A stretch of 14,816 nt of DNA from Physocladia obscura (lineage: Eukaryota; Chytridiomycota; Chytridiomycetes; Chytridiales; Chytriomycetaceae), in the NCBI GenBank assembly GCA_027596945.1, contig JADGJH010000744.1:1-14816 (forward strand), written 5' to 3'. Each line of letters starts with the position of its first letter. Position 1 is the stretch's first letter. Below, piece after piece: positions 8,717-14,816 of the stretch. The position numbers and the translations under genes are program-made. The notes beneath the pieces were generated by a model, which did no database searches, had not been told where the DNA came from, and saw only the letters and a list, made by a program, of their open reading frames with translations.

Positions 8717-10357
8717 TCAAAGCAAAACCTCTGAATCATCATCTTCATCCCCAAAATCCAAATCTTCTTCATACTTAAGCAAATTCTCATGACTCTCGGC
8801 AGTTCTACCGCCACCACCACCACCACTATGAGCGGCGCTGGAAAATACTGCACTTAACTGCTTCTGCCGCTCCATAATCACTGCATGCAGCTGACGATTC
8901 TGCCGCTCCAGTTCCCGGTTCGTGTCGGCCACGGCACCCGCATCCACGTTGCTAAAATCGCGCCGTGCAGCAGTTGTATTGATGTTCAATTCGTGTAATG
9001 GTGGTACGGTTTCAGTGGTGGTAGTAGTAGCTGTCGATGAATCATCATATGCATTCCAGACGCCGATACGAGTTCCATGGCGTGCCGTCGTTGCTGCTAT
9101 CGCATTGTTGTCTTCGCTTTCAGAGCTAATATTGTCGAATCCACGACGACTAAACACACCGCCACTAATAAGTCCAGCACCAACACCACCAGCAGTAAAT
9201 CCCCGACGAGCTACGGGAAGTCCCGCAGAATTTCCGCGCATTTGTTCTTCACTTCCGCGGGCACCAAAAGCCAAAACGTCTGTTGCACGGCCTGTCTTAA
9301 GTTTGTCGAGTAATTGGCGGACACGGTCGTTCGCGTCTTCAAGAAACTCTACGTCGCTGTTGTTTACTGCATCAGGCGTCGTCAAAAGGAAAGGACTTGC
9401 AACAGCAGCAGCGGCATGCGGTTTCGACGACGCAACGTTTTCTTGCACATGCAATCCGTCGAGGAAGGGATCGTGACGCGACACGCGCGCGGCAACGGTA
9501 GACGTGTCGTCGAAAAAGTCATCTTTGTAGAAAAAGGCAGGTTTGCGCAGATAGAAGGGGTGTTTAAGGAGGTCTTTGGCGGGAGTTGCTGGAGACGGAG
9601 GCAGGAGGATGAGGGAACGCATGGAAGGGACACGGTCGAGAAAGTTCTCTGGCTGCTGTTGTTGTTGTTGCTGCTGTTGTTTCTGTTGCTTTAGAATGCG
9701 GGCCAGTTGAGGCGGCGGGGGCGGTGGCTGTTGGGCAGGGAACTGGGTTGCGGTGCTGACGAGGAAGGGGGAAGAGGATATGTAGTTTGTGTCTCCACTG
9801 TAGTAGTGAGTATTGCCGCTGTAGTTGTTTGAGTGGTCGTTGTTGTAGGGCTGCATGAGTTGCGAGTGTGGACGGCGACGATTAGCGTTATTTGAGTTGT
9901 TGACTCTGGCTCTGTAAACAAAAAAGGCAATTGCGAGAATGGCAACGGCACCCACAGAAGATACAGCGGCCACGACGGATGGTGACAGGGCTGGCGATGT
10001 CGATGTCGAAGAGCTGGAAGAAGAGCTGGAAGAGCCGGCCGAAGTTCCCGGCGCAAAGCTTCCGCCGCTGTTTCCACTTCCGCCACTCGCACTGACTGTT
10101 GCCGTTCCTGTTGTTACCACCACTCCCGCTGCTCCTGTCGCCGTTGCCGTCGTTGTTGTTGTTGTTGTTGTCGTTGCCGCTCCGGCGCAATTTGTTGGGA
10201 CAGCCAAGATTTGGCAGGTATAGCCTAACTCAAATGCACACGCATCGCCCACCGTACTATTTGACGAACACACCAAAGTTCCTGTGCACGCTGCTGTTAC
10301 GCTTGCGCCTGATGCTGCTCCCGGCGCATTACAATACAGTCCTGTTGCTGCTCCCAT
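8717..10357 (-). CDS. Cys-rich ectodomain single-pass membrane protein with FFD motif
   Basis: 546 residues from ATG 10357 to the stop at 8717. Order of parts: Cys-rich segment (Cys at 9, 24, 30, 40, 48, 57), nine Thr in a row (62-70), Gly/Ser-rich stalk with a Ser run near 109-117, one membrane span at about 126-148, then basic RARVNN and a 400-residue cytoplasmic tail. The tail has a Pro run (211-216), a Gln run (near 224-235), the block RKPAFFYKDDFFDD (271-284) shared with the two genes to the right, a charged helix typical of coiled coil (about 477-505), a Gly run (512-517) and an acidic end (530-543). No signal peptide at this start. Two more Cys codons lie in frame just upstream (YSCECR before the Met) before a stop, so the true N-terminus is unsettled. 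Paralogue of 10444-12006 and 12957-14285. Function unknown; a surface receptor or adhesin-like role is inference from layout. Confidence 0.75.
   Translation of the reverse strand: MGAATGLYCNAPGAASGASVTAACTGTLVCSSNSTVGDACAFELGYTCQILAVPTNCAGAATTTTTTTTTATATGAAGVVVTTGTATVSASGGSGNSGGSFAPGTSAGSSSSSSSSSTSTSPALSPSVVAAVSSVGAVAILAIAFFVYRARVNNSNNANRRRPHSQLMQPYNNDHSNNYSGNTHYYSGDTNYISSSPFLVSTATQFPAQQPPPPPPQLARILKQQKQQQQQQQQQPENFLDRVPSMRSLILLPPSPATPAKDLLKHPFYLRKPAFFYKDDFFDDTSTVAARVSRHDPFLDGLHVQENVASSKPHAAAAVASPFLLTTPDAVNNSDVEFLEDANDRVRQLLDKLKTGRATDVLAFGARGSEEQMRGNSAGLPVARRGFTAGGVGAGLISGGVFSRRGFDNISSESEDNNAIAATTARHGTRIGVWNAYDDSSTATTTTTETVPPLHELNINTTAARRDFSNVDAGAVADTNRELERQNRQLHAVIMERQKQLSAVFSSAAHSGGGGGGRTAESHENLLKYEEDLDFGDEDDDSEVLL
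9506..9544 (-). other. Conserved cytoplasmic FFD block (copy in 8717-10357)
   Basis: Encodes KPAFFYKDDFFDD. It aligns with LPKFYYNDTFFDS in the 10444-12006 gene and RPAFLDDFFDEE in the 12957-14285 gene, amid low-complexity tail sequence that otherwise does not align. Confidence 0.7.
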
Positions 10358-10433
10358 TCGGCATTCACAAGAATAAAAAAATTATTTTTATCAGTCTGTC
10401 TTTTTGAAGAATTTTAATCTAAATAAATTTTAC

Positions 10434-10439
10434 TTTATT
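10434..10439 (-). terminator. Poly(A) signal AATAAA after the 10444-12006 gene
   Basis: AATAAA on the minus strand starts five bases past the stop codon at 10444-10446. It lies inside the 86-base gap before the next gene, so one gene's 3' UTR and the next gene's promoter share this gap. Confidence 0.4.
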
Positions 10440-10443
10440 CATA

Positions 10444-12006
10444 TTATTGAAAACGCGGGAGTAAAGAACCTCCTCCCAAAGGTCCAGATCCAGGCCCATT
10501 TACATTAAACTGAATCCCTTCGAATTCAAATGTAACGCCATGCCCTCGTCCCTCTATTATACGCACCAAATTCTCCTCTCCAGTTGAGAGAGACAGCTGA
10601 TTAAAGTCTCCAACAGTAATCGGTGATCCAACTTCAAAAATACTACTGGAATTGCCAATTTTAATTTCACAGCTCTCAATACTGCTGCAACCAACGCTAC
10701 TGTTTCTGCTGTCACAACGACCCCCATTACCAATAATAACACCCCCAATAATGTCGCGCATGTCAGTACTAACAGCACCTCCTCTAACATTTCCAATGCC
10801 TCCACCCCATCGCAGTAGCGCACCTGGCCCTTTCGATATTATACCTCCTCCCCATCCACTACTACCAGACCCGTTATCACGCGAACTTGCTTCCGATAAC
10901 GGCGCTGTCAACGGTAACAGTATTGACGACGGTTGCGCAGGCTGCGAAAACGATAAGAGCGACGAAATACGTCGCGCGACAGCGACATCTAAGCCGTGAA
11001 ACCCGCTGCGGCTGAAGTCATCGTCACCGATATTGCTGTCGTTGTCAATCGTTGTTTGCGAGTTCGATGATTCGTCAGAGTCAAAAAACGTGTCGTTATA
11101 GTAAAATTTTGGGAGACTTATGTTGACGTCGGGGGGCTCAAGTGGTGTATCTGATTTTTGTGTTCCAAAAGATGCAGCAGTGACAGCAAAAAGAGCAGGA
11201 AATTGGTTTGATAATGTTGCTGCCGACGGGCGTGGCGGTGGTGTTGGCGTTGGCAATAAAGCGGGTATCTGCGACGCGACACTCGATGATTCAGAAGTAT
11301 AAGCGAGCTCGCGTTTTTCAGGAAGATAAAAAATGTCGTTATTTTCATTGTTTTCGTTGCCGTTGTTGCTCTGGGATTGTACGTATTTTTGGTCATTGTT
11401 ACGGCGGCAGTGGCGGCGACGATTGGTGATGGCGAATAAAGCTATTGCGAAGACGGTAGCAACTGCGAATCCAATTCCAAGCGATGCTTCGATAGGAAGA
11501 GTTGGAGACGCGAAGGCAGAGGAATCAGAGGAATCGGAAACGGGAACGGTGGTCGGAGTTGTGGTTGCGGTATTCGCGACGTCAGTTTCCGATGCTGGAT
11601 CAGAATAATAAGACGACGGCGCAATACTTGCAAACAAAGGAGCAGACGAGTCGACAACAACGGCACTCGTTTGAAATGCTTGCGATAAAGGAAGCACAGT
11701 GGTAGTAGTTGTTGTTGCAATAGTAGTTGTTGGTGCCGACGAGATCGGTGGCAAGTACTCGGCACTCGTACCAAAGATTGACGCAGCACTGCACGCCTTC
11801 GACGGCGTCCGAACGAGCGTGCATCCCATCCCGTTCGGACACGCCGTCCACAGCGACGATCCTGGATCCAGTGTGGTTGCCGACGGCAACAGCGACGGCC
11901 CGCATTTATAACTGCTGCACGCCGCTTGATACACGTTGGGCTGCTGGCATGAATATACGGTGCCGTCTCGCGCGCTGTCGTCTCGATGCTGCATCTTGAC
12001 ACTCAT
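10444..12006 (-). CDS. Cys-rich ectodomain single-pass membrane protein with FFD motif
   Basis: 520 residues from ATG 12006 to TAA at 10444-10446. Six Cys form the ectodomain module: 20, 30, 35, 56, 62 and 72, with C-x4-C and C-x5-C pairs. A Ser/Thr stalk with a seven-residue Thr run (near 97-103) leads to a membrane span at about 174-194 and a strongly basic stop-transfer NRRRHCRRN. The tail holds an Asn-rich segment, TPTPPPRP (253-260), LPKFYYNDTFFDS (298-310) shared with its paralogues, an acidic run after it, a FHGLDV block (336-341) that resembles FLDGLHV in the 8717-10357 gene, and a Gly-rich second half with few recognisable features. The start lacks a signal peptide (it opens MSVKMQHRDD), so an upstream exon is likely missing or secretion is by signal anchor. 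The Cys spacing faintly recalls small fungal chitin-binding modules, but I would not assign one. Role unknown. Confidence 0.75.
   Translation of the reverse strand: MSVKMQHRDDSARDGTVYSCQQPNVYQAACSSYKCGPSLLPSATTLDPGSSLWTACPNGMGCTLVRTPSKACSAASIFGTSAEYLPPISSAPTTTIATTTTTTVLPLSQAFQTSAVVVDSSAPLFASIAPSSYYSDPASETDVANTATTTPTTVPVSDSSDSSAFASPTLPIEASLGIGFAVATVFAIALFAITNRRRHCRRNNDQKYVQSQSNNGNENNENNDIFYLPEKRELAYTSESSSVASQIPALLPTPTPPPRPSAATLSNQFPALFAVTAASFGTQKSDTPLEPPDVNISLPKFYYNDTFFDSDESSNSQTTIDNDSNIGDDDFSRSGFHGLDVAVARRISSLLSFSQPAQPSSILLPLTAPLSEASSRDNGSGSSGWGGGIISKGPGALLRWGGGIGNVRGGAVSTDMRDIIGGVIIGNGGRCDSRNSSVGCSSIESCEIKIGNSSSIFEVGSPITVGDFNQLSLSTGEENLVRIIEGRGHGVTFEFEGIQFNVNGPGSGPLGGGSLLPRFQ
11077..11115 (-). 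other. Conserved cytoplasmic FFD block (copy in 10444-12006)
   Basis: Encodes LPKFYYNDTFFDS, 104 residues past the membrane span. See the copies at 9506-9544 and 13665-13700. Confidence 0.7.
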
Positions 12007-12160
12007 TAAAAAAAAGAATTTTAATAAAGGGTTTGGATAGTGGTCATCTGATTGATTTCAGGAAAAAAAATATTTTTTTCGCAATCACAGATCATAAATT
12101 ACTCATTTTCCAGTCGACACAAAAATGAAACCGCCTGTTTGAAAACACAATTACGAAACA

Positions 12161-12200
12161 AAAAGAGGGAGAAGGGAAAAAAAAGAGGGAGAAGAGAAAA
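12161..12200. repeat. 20-base purine tandem duplication
   Basis: AAAAGAGGGAGAAGGGAAAA is followed directly by the same 20 bases with one G-to-A change. It is purine-only on the plus strand, hence a CT-only tract on the sense strand of the gene starting at 12006 and about 155-195 bases upstream of its ATG. CT-rich tracts are common fungal promoter elements. Confidence 0.8.
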
Positions 12201-12473
12201 AAAAATCTGATAAAAATTAACAAGGCACTGTTGGAACGTGACTGTAATCACTAAAACTCGTTTCTGTTCCATAAATAAAATATACAATTTCTTCCCGGCA
12301 CATTTTAAATCTTCGAACCCGAAGCATTACAAAGAAGAAAAAAAACCAACAATTTTGTAAATATTCATCTCTCAATTTTTTTCTCGTTTATTTCCAACTA
12401 AAATAATATGTTGCCTCATGGTCGTTTCCCCTAGAACGCAAGATCTGCAGTAAATATATTCTCAGTACGGAAA

Positions 12474-12633
12474 ATGAAAAGTATCATGGCTAATAACCCC
12501 TTTTCCACAAATAAAGCGAGACGCATTTTATTGAAGCTTCTGGTGGCATGGCTAGTTCACTCTCACCATCACTCTCTCTCTCTCTGTCTCACCTTATTTC
12601 TCCTATTTTGTCTCGCTATCGCTTATATTTCTG
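12474..12633 (+). CDS. Possible 5' exon with signal anchor for the 12957-14285 gene
   Basis: Hypothesis only. An ATG at 12474 opens a frame with basic residues (NKARR) followed by hydrophobic LLKLLVAWLV and then LCLTLFLLFCLAIAYIS. A donor GTAAAC begins at 12634 and an acceptor …GAATGGCAG ends at 12963. Joining them gives phase 1 on both sides (G + CA = Ala) and leads directly into PPGSGPPPQLAC of the downstream protein without a stop, supplying the missing targeting sequence. Against it: the 330-base intron is much longer than the others seen here, the acceptor has a weak pyrimidine tract, and part of the hydrophobic run comes from a CT microsatellite. Confidence 0.3.
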
Positions 12634-12956
12634 GTAAACTTACTGCAGGTCATGTGTGGTCTTGATTAACAGACTCGGAAATGGTATCTTACTGTTGTTA
12701 CTGTTGCTGCTGTAGAATTTCTGGTTTCAGAGAGGTTGAGCAACTGAGGTGGAGATTGTTAGCGAGGATCACCGGGACGAAAATTATCCTGGACTGTTTG
12801 TCTTTCTGGTGTCAAGGAGCCCGGTGCACGAATTCCAGAACACGGAAGAAAAGAGAGGGGAACATTAAAGGAGACAGATTGAAAGATTAAAAGATTGACA
12901 ATAGATCTGGTCAGATCGCAGATCCATTAGTCAATTTAATTTAAACAAATTGACGA

Positions 12957-14285
12957 ATGGCAGCACCTCCTGGGAGTGGACCGCCGCCGCAGTTGGCATG
13001 TGCCCCGTTAGGAACAGCCAACGACACAACGCATGCGACGTGCGATACGCCGTTTTGCACTGCCGATGACGTAGCGACTGTATGTGGCAGCGACCAGGAG
13101 TGCGCGTACCTCCTGGCTCCGCTCCCAACCATTCCCGGCCAGCTGCCATGCAATTCCGACTCCGTGTGGTATCTGCTGCTGGCTGAATATGCGCCGAACA
13201 ACTCGTTGCCGTTGTCGTCGAATACTTCAACCACCGTTTCTGTTACTTCTACTTTACCGACCACCACTATTACTACTTCTTCAGCAACCACATCTAGTTC
13301 TCTTGCGTCTACTGCTTCCTCACCGTCGCTCACCACAACCCAAATTATCATCATTGTCTCTGCCATCCTTGCGTCTGCCGCAATTACCGTCCTGCTCACT
13401 GTTTGCGTCAGGAAATGGAACTCCAAATCGAAACCCATTACCCCCGCTACATCCGTCTCTCCTGCCATAAACTCAAAGAAACCCGAGCAACCCGATCCAC
13501 AACTTACTCTGCAGCACCAGCAGCTACACCAACAACCTCCGCAACAATACGTGCAGTATGCCATCTACCCAACAGCCACCAACGCCGATAGCAGTGCCGA
13601 TATATTTGCTGGCATCCCGCCTCCAATTGCCGCCGCCAACTTTGTTGCAGGCGCCTCACGCTCGCGTCCCGCCTTTCTCGATGATTTCTTTGACGAGGAA
13701 GACGTCGTGTCTGATTCAACCAGCACCCGCACAGGCGAAATGCGTGGCGCAGTCTTTTATTCATACCCTTATCCCGCCGGATCCGATGCGCCGCCGCCAC
13801 CGCCGCCTGCAATAACAACAACTCCAATACCGTCAAATTCACTTCCTGTTGTTGGTTCTGCCGTGAATCCGCAACTGCGCACACTCCATGCACCAAACTT
13901 TCTGCTGAACGCGTCGCCGTCAGTTGTCTTGAAAGCGGTTCCGCGGCATCTTTCGGTGATTGGACCACACAGCTCTATATATACAAACAACAGCAGTATA
14001 TCAGTTGCTGGCCTTGCTGTCACTCGCCCACCTACTATTGTCACCATTCCGAATCCTCATTTTGCTGCGGCATCTGCTACTACTACTGCTGCTGCTACTG
14101 CTGCCATTACTACAAATACTACTGCTGATGCTGATGCTGTAGCAGATGGTAATAACGCCACCTACGAGCTTGCTTCAGCTGGAAGTCTTGTTGACGATCA
14201 GACTTTATTGTTAAAACGGTTTGCGGGTGGTGTAGATGATTTGCGGAAAGCTGTTTCCAAGCATCGGCAGCAAGGGTCCCAATAA
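12957..14285 (+). CDS. Cys-rich ectodomain single-pass membrane protein with FFD motif
   Basis: 442 residues from ATG 12957 to TAA at 14283-14285; possibly extended by an upstream exon (12474-12633). Six Cys at 15, 29, 34, 43, 49 and 65 keep the C-x4-C and C-x5-C pairs of the 10444-12006 paralogue. A Ser/Thr stalk (82-128) precedes the membrane span (about 129-150) and VRKWNSKSK. The tail carries a Gln-rich patch (186-197), RPAFLDDFFDEE (237-248), a Pro run (279-284), a Thr/Ala low-complexity stretch (371-393) and a final amphipathic helix-like LLLKRFAGGVDDLRKAVSKH. Two Asn-Asp/Asn-Ser glycosylation-type sites occur in the ectodomain (NDT at 22-24, NNS at 81-83; the first is N-D-T, so only NNS and NTS are true sequons). 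Divergently oriented from its relatives. It is the shortest of the three. Function unknown. Confidence 0.75.
   Translation: MAAPPGSGPPPQLACAPLGTANDTTHATCDTPFCTADDVATVCGSDQECAYLLAPLPTIPGQLPCNSDSVWYLLLAEYAPNNSLPLSSNTSTTVSVTSTLPTTTITTSSATTSSSLASTASSPSLTTTQIIIIVSAILASAAITVLLTVCVRKWNSKSKPITPATSVSPAINSKKPEQPDPQLTLQHQQLHQQPPQQYVQYAIYPTATNADSSADIFAGIPPPIAAANFVAGASRSRPAFLDDFFDEEDVVSDSTSTRTGEMRGAVFYSYPYPAGSDAPPPPPPAITTTPIPSNSLPVVGSAVNPQLRTLHAPNFLLNASPSVVLKAVPRHLSVIGPHSSIYTNNSSISVAGLAVTRPPTIVTIPNPHFAAASATTTAAATAAITTNTTADADAVADGNNATYELASAGSLVDDQTLLLKRFAGGVDDLRKAVSKHRQQGSQ
13665..13700 (+). other. Conserved cytoplasmic FFD block (copy in 12957-14285)
   Basis: Encodes RPAFLDDFFDEE, one residue shorter before the FFD than in the two minus-strand relatives, 87 residues past the membrane span. 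Confidence 0.7.
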
Positions 14286-14335
14286 GAAAGATTTTTAAAG
14301 CTCTTTTTCTTTTTTCCATTTTATTCTTAAATGTG

Positions 14336-14341
14336 AATAAA
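14336..14341 (+). terminator. Poly(A) signal AATAAA of the 12957-14285 gene
   Basis: AATAAA 51 bases past the stop codon, after a T-rich stretch, at the usual distance for a fungal 3' end. Confidence 0.5.
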
Positions 14342-14816
14342 CGCATAATAGATTTTTGGTAAATTAAAGCCATGTTGCATTCTCGCACTGAGCCCGAAGC
14401 GGAGAGGATTTTTGCAGAATCACAGACTATTGTTGCGTATACAATGTTCGCTTGTAAAGACATTTTTATTTTTTTCTTGTTTTTTCTGTTTTGAAATGAG
14501 GTGTCTGTGGGATGTAAAATTTTTCAAATTTTATTGAAAGGCAAAACATATTAAGGCATAATTATGGTGTTGTCACACGCAAGCGAAAAAAAAAGAAAAA
14601 AAGAAACATTTATTATCATTATTCTTAATGCCTCCTTTTTTTTTTCTCCTTTTTTTGATATACTTTATAAAGTTTATTTTGAACATTCAAAAAAGAAAAT
14701 TTTCATTTTTGATTCGTCTAAATTGACGACAGAACAAGATACTGCTTATTTAAACAAAGAAACCCTAATAAATAAGTTCTCACTTTTTATCCATCAAATT
14801 TTTATAGGATTTTGAA
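14342..14816. other. AT-rich 3' flank without a recognised gene
   Basis: A/T runs and scattered stops. An open frame from 14564 to the window edge is dominated by Lys, Phe, Ile and Asn, as expected from chance in AT-rich DNA, so I do not call it a gene. Confidence 0.5.

Larger units (their letters stand above)
12007..12956. other. Divergent intergenic region between two paralogous membrane genes
   Basis: The gene at 10444-12006 reads left and the gene at 12957-14285 reads right, so 950 bases hold both promoters. Contents seen: T-rich DNA next to the left gene, a purine tandem repeat (12161-12200), and a plus-strand open frame with a hydrophobic stretch (12474-12665, listed separately). No RNA gene recognised. 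Confidence 0.55.

Noticed and set aside
8922..9476. 184-codon plus-strand open frame
   Set aside because: Antisense to the tail of the 8717-10357 gene, which has a membrane span and a motif shared with paralogues. The antisense frame shows only biased composition.
11791..11949. Six-Cys segment as a chitin-binding (CBM19-like or CBM18-like) domain
   Set aside because: The Cys count and C-x5-C spacing are suggestive, but the conserved aromatic and Gly positions of those families are not evident. It needs a profile search.
11442..12002. 186-codon minus-strand frame rich in Arg, Leu and Pro
   Set aside because: Shifted frame over the 10444-12006 gene. The Cys module and membrane span exist only in the other frame.
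12941..13564. 207-codon minus-strand open frame rich in Cys, Trp, Val and Gly
   Set aside because: It lies antisense to the Cys-rich ectodomain and stalk of the 12957-14285 gene. Its composition is the reverse complement of Thr/Ser/Ala codons, and it has no domain.
14564..14815. Plus-strand open frame running to the window edge
   Set aside because: Lys/Phe/Ile/Asn-dominated translation of A/T-rich DNA, with no motif and no codon pattern like the neighbouring genes.

Overview
The window looks like nuclear DNA from a fungus, probably a zoosporic (chytrid-type) one. The evidence is short GT-AG introns of about 55-70 bases, AT-rich poly-A/poly-T intergenic DNA, Thr/Ser-rich single-pass membrane proteins of fungal type, and a flavoprotein monooxygenase with a eukaryotic intron. 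The assignment below fungus is inference; no rRNA, tRNA or marker gene is present. All gene models are read from sequence alone, and the 5' ends of the membrane-protein genes are the least certain part.

Layout, left to right. Bases 1-592 show no gene. A decayed CaMK-like protein kinase lies at 593-1513 (minus strand). It has recognisable kinase blocks but at least three frame breaks, no HRD motif, DFG changed to DFE, and no ATP-binding lobe. Two related minus-strand genes follow (1771-2733 and 3029-3943). Each encodes a poly-Thr stalk, one membrane span and a Gln-rich cytoplasmic tail with W-x-x-[FY] motifs. Bases 4706-7613 (minus, one 58-base intron) encode a 949-residue fusion: an FAD-dependent aromatic-ring-hydroxylase-like domain, a DUF4166-like middle domain and a YfcH/SDR39U1-like NAD(P)-binding domain. 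Upstream of it is a very AT-rich stretch carrying two copies of a 62-base direct repeat.

Three more membrane-protein genes follow: 8717-10357 (minus), 10444-12006 (minus) and 12957-14285 (plus). They share a short six-Cys ectodomain, a Ser/Thr-rich stalk, one membrane span, and a long cytoplasmic tail with a conserved aromatic/acidic block of the form PxF-x-DxFFD. I read them as a locally expanded paralogous family, with two tandem copies and one divergent copy, of unknown function.

Five of the six intact genes therefore encode single-pass, surface-type proteins. Their architecture suggests cell-wall or environment sensing or adhesion, by analogy with Mid2/WSC-type proteins, but no sequence here proves this. 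The fusion enzyme and the dead kinase have no evident functional link to them. The most interesting items are the shared cytoplasmic motif, the three-domain fusion, the 62-base noncoding repeat, and the missing signal peptides, with a possible hidden 5' exon for the plus-strand gene.
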